Shown here: one piece after another, positions 37,942 through 47,360 of the stretch
Position numbering within the stretch: position 1 is the first letter of the stretch
How the letters are laid out: each line of letters starts with the position of its first letter
DNA from: Rhodospirillales bacterium
GTDB lineage: Bacteria; Pseudomonadota; Alphaproteobacteria; Rhodospirillales; UBA2165
DNA: 64,000 nt
Assembly (NCBI GenBank): GCA_016777585.1
Contig: JADHRD010000001.1
Span: forward strand, 34,056 to 98,055
Direction of reading: 5' to 3'
Made by a program: the position numbers and the translations under genes
Notes under the pieces: generated by a model
Database searches by the model: none
Seen by the model: the letters and a program-made list of their open reading frames with translations, nothing else
Told to the model about the DNA's origin: nothing

Positions 37942-39621
37942 TTAGTTTCTGGTTAAAGGCTTATACTTAATTCGGTGTGGCTGCTCCGCCAAAGTTCCCA
38001 GGCGTAATTTACGATCGCTTTCATAATCATCGTAATTTCCCTCGAACCAAATTACCTGGCTATCTCCCTCAAAGGCGATTATGTGGGTTGCAATTCTATC
38101 TAGAAACCACCGGTCATGGCTCGTGATTAAAATACAGCCTGGGTATCCAAGCAAAGCCTCTTCCAATGCACGCAAAGTATCAACATCCAAGTCATTCGTT
38201 GGCTCGTCTAACATCAAAACATTGGCTCCAGATTTCATCACCTTAGCCAAATGAACCCTATTGCGTTCACCTCCTGATAGATCACCAACCTTTTTCTGCT
38301 GGTCCGGACCTTTAAAATTAAATTGAGAGACATAAGCCCTACTTTGCATCGATCGATGTCCCAGCTCAACTGTATCCAACCCTTCTGAGATTTCTTCCCA
38401 AACATTTTTTTTATCGTCTAACTCTTGCCGAGATTGGTCCACATAACCAAGTTTTACCGTGTCACCCAACCGAATCGAACCAGAATTACATTCTTCTAAT
38501 CCAGAAATCATATTAAACAGCGTCGTTTTACCAGCGCCATTTGCACCAATTATACCTACTATGGCACCTGGCGGTATCTTGAAATTTAAACCATCAAACA
38601 AAAGTTGTTCATTAAAACCTTTCGAGAGTTCCTCAGCCTCAATTACCAAATCACCAAGTCTTGGACCTTGAGGAATGATAATCTGACTGGTATCGGGATT
38701 CTTATTATCTGCCTCGGATCTGAGTTTTTCAAAAGCTGTAATACGAGCTTTGCTCTTAGCTTGTCGTGCCCGAGGCGATTGCCTAATCCAATCCAACTCA
38801 TTTGAAAGAGTTTTCTGGCGCGCCTGTTCTTGCTTTTCGTCTTGTTGCAAGCGTTTTTGTTTTTGCTCAAGCCACGATGAATAATTACCCTCATAAGGAA
38901 TTCCTTGGCCTCTATCCAGCTCCAATATCCAGCCCGCCACATTATCTAGAAAGTATCTATCATGGGTAATAGCAACCACACAACCCGGGTATTCATGGAG
39001 ATGCTGTTCAAGCCAAGCCACAGACTCGGCGTCCAAGTGATTAGTTGGTTCATCAAGAAGTAATAAATCGGGCTTCTGCAATAAGAGACGACATAAAGCA
39101 ACTCGCCTTTTTTCACCGCCTGAAAGTTTAGTTACGTCTGAATCGCCCGGGGGACAACGCAAAGCATCCATCGCCATTTCTACTGTGCGATCAATTTCCC
39201 AGCCGTTAACTGCGTCAATTTTTTCTTGCAAGTTGCCCTGTTCTTCTAATAGTGCATTCATTTCATCATCCGTCATTGGCTCAGCAAATTTTGCGCTCAC
39301 ATCATTAAATTTATCTACCAATGCTTTAATTTCACCAACTCCTTCCATTGCATTTCCAGCGACGGTTTTGGTTGGATCCAACTCAGGCTCTTGAGGTAAA
39401 TACCCAATGCGTGAGCCGTCTGCGGACCACGCCTCTCCATTATACTCCGTCTCTATTCCAGCCATTATTTTAAGGAGAGTTGATTTACCCGCTCCATTAG
39501 CCCCTAAAACACCAATTTTCGCGCCTGGCAAGAAAGATAAAGAAATATTCTTCATCAATTCACGGCCACTTTGCAACGTCTTATTGAGTTCTTTCATTAC
39601 ATAGATATATTGATAAGACAT
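37942..39621 (-). CDS. ettA: energy-dependent translational throttle protein EttA (ABC-F)
   Basis: Ribosome-binding ABC-F ATPase that gates the first peptide bonds according to ATP level. It has two ABC cassettes: Walker [20 protein letters not shown] and [19 protein letters not shown], signatures [16 protein letters not shown] and [15 protein letters not shown], and Walker [13 protein letters not shown] and [12 protein letters not shown]. The long helical linker (about 240-310, [20 protein letters not shown]) is the P-site tRNA interaction motif. I moved the start from the longest frame (39690) to the ATG at 39621, [14 protein letters not shown], the usual EttA N-terminus; this gives 559 residues. 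No membrane domains. Confidence 0.94.
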   Translation of the reverse strand: MSYQYIYVMKELNKTLQSGRELMKNISLSFLPGAKIGVLGANGAGKSTLLKIMAGIETEYNGEAWSADGSRIGYLPQEPELDPTKTVAGNAMEGVGEIKALVDKFNDVSAKFAEPMTDDEMNALLEEQGNLQEKIDAVNGWEIDRTVEMAMDALRCPPGDSDVTKLSGGEKRRVALCRLLLQKPDLLLLDEPTNHLDAESVAWLEQHLHEYPGCVVAITHDRYFLDNVAGWILELDRGQGIPYEGNYSSWLEQKQKRLQQDEKQEQARQKTLSNELDWIRQSPRARQAKSKARITAFEKLRSEADNKNPDTSQIIIPQGPRLGDLVIEAEELSKGFNEQLLFDGLNFKIPPGAIVGIIGANGAGKTTLFNMISGLEECNSGSIRLGDTVKLGYVDQSRQELDDKKNVWEEISEGLDTVELGHRSMQSRAYVSQFNFKGPDQQKKVGDLSGGERNRVHLAKVMKSGANVLMLDEPTNDLDVDTLRALEEALLGYPGCILITSHDRWFLDRIATHIIAFEGDSQVIWFEGNYDDYESDRKLRLGTLAEQPHRIKYKPLTRN

Positions 39622-39835
39622 GCTACCTTGCTCCAAAATAAAGTTAATAAATAGTGATATGAAGTTTTTTACCGCAGAGGCCGTCAGCATGCAATCAATG
39701 TAATTATAAAAAAAACAATGTTTAATAATAGTTTCAATATGGGAAAGAATGATAATTTAGATTATTTTATAAATCGGAGCCTTGCCCGAAAAATCTAAAG
39801 GTTTATTTATCCGCTTATTAATTTCCTTAAATTAT

Positions 39836-40537
39836 TCAATCTTTCATATTGACGTCAATATCAATAGAATAACCACCTCTTCTAACCGTTCTAATTAAAT
39901 CATCACCGCCAAATTTGTTCAAGGCTTTACGTAACCTTCTGACGTGCACGTCAACCGTGCGCTCCTCAACATATATATCTCGTCCCCAAACTCGATCGAG
40001 CAATTGCTCTCTTGAATAAACACGTGTGGGACGTTCAATCAGTGTTTGCAATAAACGATATTCCGTAGGCCCTAAGTGGATAAAATACCCATCCCTATGA
40101 ACTTTCTGGGCAGATAAATCTAAGACAATTCCAGCATATTCTAGTTTATTTTCCCCAAAATCGGGGCTTGTACGTCTCAAGATAGCTTTAACACGAGCAA
40201 CAAGCTCAGACGGAGAGAATGGTTTAACAATATAATCATCGGCACCAGCGGTTAAACCAGAAACTTTATCTCCCTCTTCCCCTCTCGCTGTCAGCATTAA
40301 AATTGGTATTCTTTTTGTATCTTTATGCTCACATAAACGCCGACAAACGTCTAATCCAGAGAGTTTAGGTAACATCCAATCGAGTATGACAATGTCGGGC
40401 TTTTCCTCAATAGCCAGCAATAGACCGTCTTCACCATTGGTCGCTATAATAGTTGAAAAACCCTCACTCTCCATATTATATCGAAGCAACTCAACTAAAG
40501 GAGGCTCATCCTCAACAATTAAAATATTTTGTTTCAT
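39836..40537 (-). CDS. phoB: phosphate regulon response regulator PhoB
   Basis: OmpR-type response regulator that activates Pho genes when phosphate is short. The receiver domain (1-120) has ILIVEDEPPLVELLRY, the phospho-acceptor Asp53 in IVILDWMLP, MLTARGEEGDKVSG and DDYIVKPFSPSELVARV. The winged-helix domain has HLGPTEYRLLQTLIERPTR and VDVHVRRLRKALN. Start chosen at the ATG at 40537; a GTG one codon earlier is possible. It is the last gene of the pst operon, directly after phoU, the usual alphaproteobacterial order. Confidence 0.96.
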   Translation of the reverse strand: MKQNILIVEDEPPLVELLRYNMESEGFSTIIATNGEDGLLLAIEEKPDIVILDWMLPKLSGLDVCRRLCEHKDTKRIPILMLTARGEEGDKVSGLTAGADDYIVKPFSPSELVARVKAILRRTSPDFGENKLEYAGIVLDLSAQKVHRDGYFIHLGPTEYRLLQTLIERPTRVYSREQLLDRVWGRDIYVEERTVDVHVRRLRKALNKFGGDDLIRTVRRGGYSIDIDVNMKD

Positions 40538-40561
40538 CACTATAAAATTTCTTCTTAATTA

Positions 40562-41278
40562 TTAAACATATGCGGAACTTGAATTGTCCCTTTTTATGCG
40601 GCTCTCTTCAGGAATTTTCCCATGCACCATAAAATGAACGTGCTCTGCTATTGAGGTAACATGATCCCCCATTCTTTCTACATTTTTAGAGACAAATAAT
40701 AGGTGTGTACACAAAGTAATGTTTTTTGGATCCTCCAACATATAGGTGAGTAATTCCCTATAGAGGCCCGAGTGGATATGATCAACATCTTCGTCTTTTG
40801 CGCGAACATCGTCAGCTTTTGTTGCGTCCTTTTCAATATATGCATCTAATACATTTTTGATCATACTTTGAACAATCTCTGCCATTTTAGAAACTGTTTT
40901 TAACGGACCAGAGCCCATCAGTGGTAAGTTACCAGTGTCCGATAAAGCGAGTGTACGCTTCGATATATTTTTAGAATAATCGCCAATTCTCTCGAGGTTA
41001 CAGGAAATCTTAGTACATGAAATTATACTCCGTAAATCTGCGGCTACAGGAGATCGAAGTGCTAGAAGACGCACAATTGCTTCGTCAATCTCTAATTCCA
41101 GATTATCAATATGATTATCATGCAATACAACTTCTTTAGCCGCATCCAAATCAAATTTTAATAAAGCGTCAATAGAATCCAACAACTGCTTCTCAACCAA
41201 ACCTCCCATTTCAACGATCTTATTCTGGAGATTATTCAAATCATCATCAAATGCCGTTACAATATGTTCATTGTCCAT
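40562..41278 (-). CDS. phoU: phosphate transport system regulator PhoU
   Basis: Couples the Pst transporter to PhoR and keeps the regulon silent at high phosphate. It shows two three-helix PhoU repeats: DNHIDNLELEIDEAIVRLLA with LRSIISCTKISCNLERIGDY in the first and DEDVDHIHSGLYRELLTYML with FVSKNVERMGDHVTSIAEHV in the second. The ExxxD-type metal motifs sit in the NLERIGDYSKN and NVERMGDHVTS helices. The length of 238 is typical. It lies 9 bp after pstB and 24 bp before phoB. Confidence 0.96.
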   Translation of the reverse strand: MDNEHIVTAFDDDLNNLQNKIVEMGGLVEKQLLDSIDALLKFDLDAAKEVVLHDNHIDNLELEIDEAIVRLLALRSPVAADLRSIISCTKISCNLERIGDYSKNISKRTLALSDTGNLPLMGSGPLKTVSKMAEIVQSMIKNVLDAYIEKDATKADDVRAKDEDVDHIHSGLYRELLTYMLEDPKNITLCTHLLFVSKNVERMGDHVTSIAEHVHFMVHGKIPEESRIKRDNSSSAYV

Positions 41279-41287
41279 TTTCGTTAT

Positions 41288-42067
41288 CTACCCTATTCTT
41301 CCTGTAATATACGATTGGGTTCGCTCATCTTTGGGCACTGTAAATATATCATCTGTCTTTCCTTCCTCAATAAGCTCACCCAAGTGAAAAAATGCGGTCC
41401 TATTTGATATTCGTGCTGCTTGCTGCATTGAATGCGTGACAATTATAATTGTAAACTTGGATCTTAACTGACCCAATAATTCTTCAATTTTAGCGGTCGC
41501 AATTGGATCCAAAGCCGAACAGGGTTCGTCCATTAAGATAACCTCCGGATGAATGGCAATTGACCGCGCAATGCACAGTCGCTGCTGTTGCCCACCAGAT
41601 AATCCAGTTCCGGGTTCATTTAAGCGGTCCTTTACTTCTTCCCAAAGGCCTGCGGAAGTTAAACTCCATTCTACAATTTCATCTAACTCGTCACGTGAAT
41701 TAGCCATGCCATGAATTCGTGGTCCATAACAAATATTATCATATATTGACTTCGGAAATGGGTTTGGCTTTTGAAAAACCATACCAACACGGGCTCTAAC
41801 TTCCACAGGATCAATTTCTGAGCTGTAAATATTATAATTATCCAATTGAATTTCACCACTTACCACACAGCCATCAATTGTGTCATTCATCCTATTAAGA
41901 CAACGTAAGAAAGTTGACTTCCCGCACCCTGATGGACCTATCAAGGATATAACATCGTGCTCCAAGAAATCTATTGATACCTCGGAGAGGGCCACCTTAC
42001 CATTATAGGAAACCCCAACATTTTTAGCCGACATTTTTGGTTTAGCAGTCAATTTAAACTTCTCCAA
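41288..42067 (-). CDS. pstB: phosphate ABC transporter ATP-binding protein PstB
   Basis: ATPase of the high-affinity phosphate importer. Walker A is [20 protein letters not shown], the Q-loop region is [19 protein letters not shown], the signature [16 protein letters not shown], and Walker [17 protein letters not shown]. The longest frame starts with TTG; the ATG at 42034 ([10 protein letters not shown]) is an alternative that removes eleven residues. It sits between pstA and phoU. Confidence 0.97.
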   Translation of the reverse strand: MEKFKLTAKPKMSAKNVGVSYNGKVALSEVSIDFLEHDVISLIGPSGCGKSTFLRCLNRMNDTIDGCVVSGEIQLDNYNIYSSEIDPVEVRARVGMVFQKPNPFPKSIYDNICYGPRIHGMANSRDELDEIVEWSLTSAGLWEEVKDRLNEPGTGLSGGQQQRLCIARSIAIHPEVILMDEPCSALDPIATAKIEELLGQLRSKFTIIIVTHSMQQAARISNRTAFFHLGELIEEGKTDDIFTVPKDERTQSYITGRIG

Positions 42068-42109
42068 TTCTTTTAGTATAGACTTTTTTCTATATTATTT
42101 TTTAGAAAC

Positions 42110-43387
42110 TTACCAACGCCTCTCAAAATGTTTTCTCAACAAAATTGCAACCAGATTCATAGTTACAAGAAATAAAAGAAGTACCATGATAGCTGCAGAC
42201 GTTCTCTCAACAAAAGCACGCTCAGGAGCATCAGCCCAGAGAAAAATCTGAACAGGCAAAACTGTCGCTGCGTCGGTTAAATTTCCGGGTACATCGACTA
42301 TAAAAGCAACCATTCCCATCATTAATAGCGGTGCAGTCTCACCTAATGCTTGCGCCATTCCTATAATCGCGCCAGTTAACATTCCCGGCATTGCTAAGGG
42401 AACAACATGATGTAACATTGTTTGGAGGCGGCTTGCGCCCATGCCAAGAGCAGCCTCACGAATAGAGGGTGGCACAGCTTTGAGGGCTGATCGGCTTGAA
42501 ATTATAATTGTGGGCAACGTCATTAGAGCTAATACCGCCCCCCCTGCAATAGGAGCAGATCTAGGCATGCCAAACCAATTCAAGAGCACGGCTAATCCAA
42601 GCAAACCAAATACAATTGAGGGTACTGCGGCCAAATTATTAATGTTAACTTCAATTAGGTCTGACCAGTAATTTTTTTTAGCAAACTCCTCTAAATATAT
42701 GGCCGCACCCACTCCAATCGGGAATGATAAAATCAAAGTTATAAAAAGTGTTAAAATTGAGCCGACTAAGGCCCCCAGTATTCCAGCCTGCTCGGGTTCC
42801 CGGCTATCCGCAGCAGTAAAGAAAGTGACATTAAATTTCTTCTCTATTCGTCCTTCTTGATCTAATTGATCATACCACTTCAATTGCTTATCTGAGATAC
42901 GTCGATTGGTCTCTTCAAGGTCTCGATTTATAAAACCTTTTCTTAGCATATCAATATCCGCAGATGCTTTTACCCATACTCGATAAATACCACCACTTTG
43001 AATTTTATTTTTAAAAAAATACTCCTTAATCTCAAAGCTAATACCATTACTAAATAATTTGTATAACTGCTTCTTATCTCTACGGGACTTTACCTCAGGA
43101 AATTCAGAACGAATTGAAGTTCGAGTAATCCCTCTAAAATTCGCATTTGAGATAGAAGCAACGTCTTCACTGGTAATCTGCACATCAATAGCAATATGGG
43201 TTTGCCAAAATGCGGAATGGCCTTTGAAGATAATAGATGAAGTCAGCACAATCAACATAGATAATGCTATTCCGATTGCGAAAAGACCCAAGTATTTAAA
43301 ATATTTTTCAGATCGATATCGTTTTACAAATCTTTCAGCAGAAAGATTAGGTCCACGATCAATAGATTTAGGCATCGGGTTAATCAT
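42110..43387 (-). CDS. pstA: phosphate ABC transporter permease PstA
   Basis: Inner-membrane permease. At 425 residues it is longer than E. coli PstA (about 296). The extra part is a 130-residue insertion between the first helix (about 33-55) and the transport domain, probably periplasmic. The permease core starts near residue 205: GILGALVGSILTLFITLILS, VGAAIYLEEFAKKNYWSDLI, and the EAALGMGASRLQTMLHHVVP coupling loop followed by MPGMLTGAIIGMAQALGETA. The long form occurs widely in alphaproteobacteria. It overlaps pstC by 8 bp. Confidence 0.95.
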   Translation of the reverse strand: MINPMPKSIDRGPNLSAERFVKRYRSEKYFKYLGLFAIGIALSMLIVLTSSIIFKGHSAFWQTHIAIDVQITSEDVASISNANFRGITRTSIRSEFPEVKSRRDKKQLYKLFSNGISFEIKEYFFKNKIQSGGIYRVWVKASADIDMLRKGFINRDLEETNRRISDKQLKWYDQLDQEGRIEKKFNVTFFTAADSREPEQAGILGALVGSILTLFITLILSFPIGVGAAIYLEEFAKKNYWSDLIEVNINNLAAVPSIVFGLLGLAVLLNWFGMPRSAPIAGGAVLALMTLPTIIISSRSALKAVPPSIREAALGMGASRLQTMLHHVVPLAMPGMLTGAIIGMAQALGETAPLLMMGMVAFIVDVPGNLTDAATVLPVQIFLWADAPERAFVERTSAAIMVLLLFLVTMNLVAILLRKHFERRW

Positions 43388-44756
43388 ATTTTTCTCTATA
43401 TTTACGAACGATTATTAGTGCGACGATATTTAGAATTAGCGTGACAACAAATAAGACCAAACCCAAAGCAAATGCAGCCAAGGTTTTTGGACTATCAAAT
43501 TCTTGATCTCCCACCAAAAGAGTAACAATTTGAACAGTTACAGTAGTCACTGCTTCAAGGGGATTGGCAGTAAGTTTAGCTGCTAATCCAGCAGCCATAA
43601 CCACAATCATTGTTTCACCAATCGCTCTACTTACGGCGAGCAGAATAGAGCCCGCTATTCCAGGTAATGCAGCCGGAAGAACAACTTTTTTAATTGTTTC
43701 TGATTTGGTTGCGCCCATAGCATAAGAGCCATCGCGCAAAGATTGAGGCACAGCATTGATAATATCATCGGATAGGGAGGATATGAAGGGTATAATCATA
43801 ACTCCCATAACTAATCCAGCAGCTAAGGCACTCTCTGAAGCAACACTTAACCCCATCGATTCTCCAAAGCCACGAATAACCGGCGCAACAGTTAAAGCTG
43901 CAAAGAATCCATAGACTACGGTCGGAACGCCAGCGAGTATTTCAAGAGTTGGTTTAATCCAGTTGCGAAACTTTGGTGACGCATACTCCGCCATATAAAT
44001 TGCTGACAAAAGACCTATCGGTATAGCCACAATCATAGCAATGAGAGTAATTAAAAGTGTCCCCGCAAATATGGGCACAGCCCCAAAAGCTCCTGAAGCC
44101 CCAATTTGATCGGACCTAAGTGCAGTTTGAGGACTCCAGTGTAAACCGAATAAAAATTCAGCGGGTGAAACCTTGTTAAAAAACCGGATAGACTCGAACA
44201 ATAGTGAGAGGACTATGCCTATTGTAGTTAAAATAGCGATAATTGAACAAACGCCGAGAACCAACGTAAATACTCTCTCTACGGACTGACGGGCTCTCAT
44301 TTTAGGGGATAACTTTTTTCGAGCTATAAAAATACCCAGCATACCAATGGAAAATAGAATTACTATTTTTAAATAAATACCGAGTGATTTTAACTCTAAA
44401 TATCTATTTACTAATTCCAATTTAACTGCAGAGGCTGATTTTAAAGCAAAGGAATTAGTTGCAAGATTTTTAATATCATTCAGCAACAAATCAGGCGTTG
44501 TTGATCCAAGAAAAGCTGTGGTTCTAATTGATTCCAATAAAATACTTTTAATGATTATCGGTTCAATAAAATACCAGAATACCAATACTATCAATGCGGG
44601 GAATGCAAACCAAATTGCAACATAAAAACCATGATATGAGGGCAATGAGTGTAATTCAGTTGAATTTTTTACCGAAGATAGCGCATACCTATGACCAAAA
44701 ATATAAGCGCCAGACAAAACAATAAGGAATATACAGATAAAAGAGAAGGTGTTCAT
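43380..44756 (-). CDS. pstC: phosphate ABC transporter permease PstC
   Basis: Second permease of the phosphate importer. At 458 residues it also has an N-terminal extension with three extra hydrophobic segments (about 2-20, 47-70, 130-148) before the core. The core includes FGAVPIFAGTLLITLIAMIV, LLSAIYMAEYASPKFRNWIK, PTLEILAGVPTVVYGFFAAL, and the coupling loop SYAMGATKSETIKKVVLPAA. It overlaps pstA by 8 bp and follows pstS after 77 bp containing a stable hairpin. Confidence 0.95.
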   Translation of the reverse strand: MNTFSFICIFLIVLSGAYIFGHRYALSSVKNSTELHSLPSYHGFYVAIWFAFPALIVLVFWYFIEPIIIKSILLESIRTTAFLGSTTPDLLLNDIKNLATNSFALKSASAVKLELVNRYLELKSLGIYLKIVILFSIGMLGIFIARKKLSPKMRARQSVERVFTLVLGVCSIIAILTTIGIVLSLLFESIRFFNKVSPAEFLFGLHWSPQTALRSDQIGASGAFGAVPIFAGTLLITLIAMIVAIPIGLLSAIYMAEYASPKFRNWIKPTLEILAGVPTVVYGFFAALTVAPVIRGFGESMGLSVASESALAAGLVMGVMIIPFISSLSDDIINAVPQSLRDGSYAMGATKSETIKKVVLPAALPGIAGSILLAVSRAIGETMIVVMAAGLAAKLTANPLEAVTTVTVQIVTLLVGDQEFDSPKTLAAFALGLVLFVVTLILNIVALIIVRKYREKYD

Positions 44757-44775
44757 TTTTTCTCATATTTAATAG

Positions 44776-44822
44776 TGATCGATTTTCTCTAATTTATATA
44801 TAACTATAGAAAAAATCGATCA
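44776..44822 (-). other. stem-loop between pstS and pstC
   Basis: Perfect 11-bp inverted repeats, TGATCGATTTT (44776-44786) and AAAATCGATCA (44812-44822), flank a 25-base AT-rich loop. No T-run follows on the minus strand, so it is not a standard terminator. In this place it fits an mRNA-stabilising or processing hairpin that lets pstS be made in excess over pstCAB. The structure is seen; the role is inferred from its position. Confidence 0.55.
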
Positions 44823-44833
44823 TTTATTACTAA

Positions 44834-45859
44834 TTACATTTTCAATTTAACCATATTTACTGCAGCAGATCCAATCGAATTGCGGTCAGTATCCGGGAGA
44901 GGTATAAGACCTTTATCGATTAAATACCCATCTTCACCCCAGGCTTTTTCATTAGTAAAGGCTGATACAAACTCTTTGATTCCTGGAATAACATTTACAT
45001 GCTGATGCTTAACATAAAAGAATAAAGAGCGAGAAACTCCATACTGCCCACCCGCAATTGCCTCAAAGGTTGGCAAATTTCCATCTACGCTAGCACCCTG
45101 AAGCTTATCAGAGTTTTGATCTAAAAAGCTGAAACCAAAGATGCCAAAAGCGTTCGGGTTTGCTTCTAATTTTTGAACAATTAAATTATCATTCTCACCA
45201 GCTTCAATAAAAGCACCGTCTTCACGCACTGAGTGAGCTATTTTCTTAAATGCTTTTTTATTTTTCTTACGAAGAACAGCCAAACTTGGGAACTTTTTTG
45301 CACCACCCTCAAGAGCTAGTTCACTAAATGCATCACGAGTTCCAGAAGTAGGTGGCGGCCCCAGTACTTCAATTTTCGTACTCGGTAAAGATTTGTCAAT
45401 ATCACTCCAAAGCTTATAAGGATTGTCTACCAACTTTCCATTTACCGGTACTTTATGCGCTAACGCTTGAAAAATATGTTTTTTAGTAATGGCCAACCGT
45501 TTTGATTTTTTTGAATTGGCTATAACAATGCCATCAAAGCCAATTTTCACTTCGGTAATTCCGATGCCTTTATCCATACATTTTTTGTACTCAGATGATT
45601 TAATACGACGAGAGGCATTCGTAATATCCGGGTGTCCTACACCAACACCAGCGCAAAAAAGCTTCATACCCCCGCCCGATCCTGTGCTCTCAACAACTGG
45701 GGTTTTAAAAGAAGTTGTTTTTCCAAAATTCTCAGCAACAGCGGTCGCAAACGGAAAGACTGTCGATGAACCAACTATTCTTATTTGATCTCGAGCTTCA
45801 GAAATAGAAGTAAATGATAATAAAAATAATGCTATTAACCCAAATAAATTTTTTGACAT
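44834..45859 (-). CDS. pstS: phosphate-binding periplasmic protein PstS
   Basis: High-affinity phosphate receptor. A signal peptide (cleavage after ISEA) precedes a 320-residue PstS domain with phosphate-contact blocks IRIVGSSTVFPFATAVAE, VESTGSGGGMKLFCAG, the acidic FDGIVIANSKK region and LGPPPTSGTRDAFSELAL. The family is the IRIVGSST-type PstS of alphaproteobacteria, about 340 residues. It is the first gene of pstSCAB-phoU-phoB and lies behind a clear Pho box. Confidence 0.95.
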   Translation of the reverse strand: MSKNLFGLIALFLLSFTSISEARDQIRIVGSSTVFPFATAVAENFGKTTSFKTPVVESTGSGGGMKLFCAGVGVGHPDITNASRRIKSSEYKKCMDKGIGITEVKIGFDGIVIANSKKSKRLAITKKHIFQALAHKVPVNGKLVDNPYKLWSDIDKSLPSTKIEVLGPPPTSGTRDAFSELALEGGAKKFPSLAVLRKKNKKAFKKIAHSVREDGAFIEAGENDNLIVQKLEANPNAFGIFGFSFLDQNSDKLQGASVDGNLPTFEAIAGGQYGVSRSLFFYVKHQHVNVIPGIKEFVSAFTNEKAWGEDGYLIDKGLIPLPDTDRNSIGSAAVNMVKLKM

Positions 45860-45937
45860 GATAAACTCTCACTAAAATTATAAAAAATTAAAATTGTGAA
45901 CGTAATTGATCACAAAATAACTATGAATATCATTGGC

Positions 45938-45977
45938 GTTACCACTTTATGAAACTTTTGTTACAGTTTTATGACCG
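45938..45977 (-). promoter_or_regulatory. Pho box: four PhoB half-sites in 11-bp register
   Basis: On the minus strand, CGGTCAT, CTGTAAC, GTTTCAT and TGGTAAC begin at 45977, 45966, 45955 and 45944, exactly 11 bp apart, each separated by an A-rich tetramer. The first two match the consensus CTGTCATAAAACTGTCAT at most positions. A TATTCA (45924-45929) eight bases downstream is a fitting -10 box, and pstS starts about 65 bp below it. This is the layout of two tandem PhoB dimers replacing a -35 box. It may also serve divergent ppk2. Confidence 0.8.
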
Positions 45978-46139
45978 TCAAAAAAAAAATTGTTTTTAAT
46001 TAAACAAAACGGTAATTTAATTATCGTTATACTTAAGGGCAATAATTAAGCGGGAATTTGCATTTAAACTTCGCAAATACTATTAAGTGATTGCATCTAG
46101 GCGATAAACTAAACATTTAAATTTTAGAGAATAATTACT

Positions 46140-47246
46140 GTGAAGAAAGTTTCAGACTTCATACAATTAAAAGGTATTGGTCAAAAAACCACTCTCCTTT
46201 TGGCGGAAAAGGGCATAAACACGCCCCGAAAACTATCGCGATTTAATGCCGCTCGTCTTAAGAATTTAACTGGCCTTAGCAAAAATAAATGTGAGGCACT
46301 AATTTTTAAGGCTAAAACTTTTATAAATCCAAACATACGTAAAAACATGGTTGAAGATGACTGGGTTAAATCCGAGTTGGAGGACTTCTTTGATGAAGAA
46401 CTTGAACTTGAAATGGATGATTACCGAATACCGTCAGGATTAAAAAATTTAATCGATAAAAACAGAAAAACGACACTAGACCGTCGAACATACTTTAAAA
46501 CATTATTACAACTGCAAATGGAGTTAGTGAAATTACAAGATTGGGTTGTAAAAAACAAATATAAATTAGTTGTAATTTTTGAAGGGCGAGATGCTGCTGG
46601 TAAAGGAGGCGTTATAAAAAGAATTACGCAACGTTTAGACCCTCGAATTTGCAAGGTTGTAGCCTTGAAAGCACCAAATGAGCGCGAAAAAACACAATGG
46701 TACTTTCAACGATTTGTAGAACACTTGCCAGCAGGAGGCGAGATTATTCTCTTTGATAGATCTTGGTATAATCGCGCTGGTGTGGAACGAGTGATGAAAT
46801 TTGCAACAAAAAATCAAGTAAATCAGTTCTTTCATGATGCACCTGAATTTGAGCGTATGTTGACAGGGTCTGGAATTAAGGTGGTTAAATACTGGTTTTC
46901 AATCACGGACCAAGAACAACAGTTGCGGTTTATGACACGAATTCACGATCCGATAAAACAGTGGAAATTAAGCGCTATGGATTTGCAATCTCGAGTCAGA
47001 TGGGAGGAATATACCAAAGCAAAAGAGGAGATGATTACGCAAACAAATATTCCAGAAGCTCCCTGGTTCATTGTAGAGGGAAATGATAAAAAGCGCGCAA
47101 GGTTAAATTGCATGGCTCACCTATTAAGCCTCATTCCATATCACGAAGTAAAAAGTAAACAGATAAATCTACCAAAACGAATATCTAATCCCGACTACGA
47201 GCGCGGAGTATTACCAGAAAATTTATACATTCCCGAAAAATATTAA
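46140..47246 (+). CDS. ppk2: polyphosphate kinase 2 family protein with N-terminal helix-hairpin-helix domain
   Basis: PPK2 enzymes use polyphosphate to phosphorylate nucleotides. The kinase domain (about 95-368) has Walker A FEGRDAAGKGGVIKRITQRL (148-167), the following ALKAPNEREKTQWYFQRF, the lid/Walker B stretch ILFDRSWYNRAGVERVM, and CPPK-type DQEQQLRFMTRIHDPIKQWK. The first 60 residues are an unusual addition: two helix-hairpin-helix motifs, LKGIGQKTTLLLAEKGI and LTGLSKNKCEALIFKA, followed by an acidic linker (about 71-94). The start is a GTG at 46140 with a weak ribosome binding site. It lies divergent from pstS across the Pho box region and convergent with phoR. Confidence 0.9.
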   Translation: MKKVSDFIQLKGIGQKTTLLLAEKGINTPRKLSRFNAARLKNLTGLSKNKCEALIFKAKTFINPNIRKNMVEDDWVKSELEDFFDEELELEMDDYRIPSGLKNLIDKNRKTTLDRRTYFKTLLQLQMELVKLQDWVVKNKYKLVVIFEGRDAAGKGGVIKRITQRLDPRICKVVALKAPNEREKTQWYFQRFVEHLPAGGEIILFDRSWYNRAGVERVMKFATKNQVNQFFHDAPEFERMLTGSGIKVVKYWFSITDQEQQLRFMTRIHDPIKQWKLSAMDLQSRVRWEEYTKAKEEMITQTNIPEAPWFIVEGNDKKRARLNCMAHLLSLIPYHEVKSKQINLPKRISNPDYERGVLPENLYIPEKY

Positions 47247-47360
47247 ACTAGAAGCTATCCATTCAAATATTAACAAACTTCTTACTCTATATGCTTTGAA
47301 ATATTGAGATGTTGCTTATTTATATTCTTATAATTCTGTAATTTATTGTCAATAAATCAA

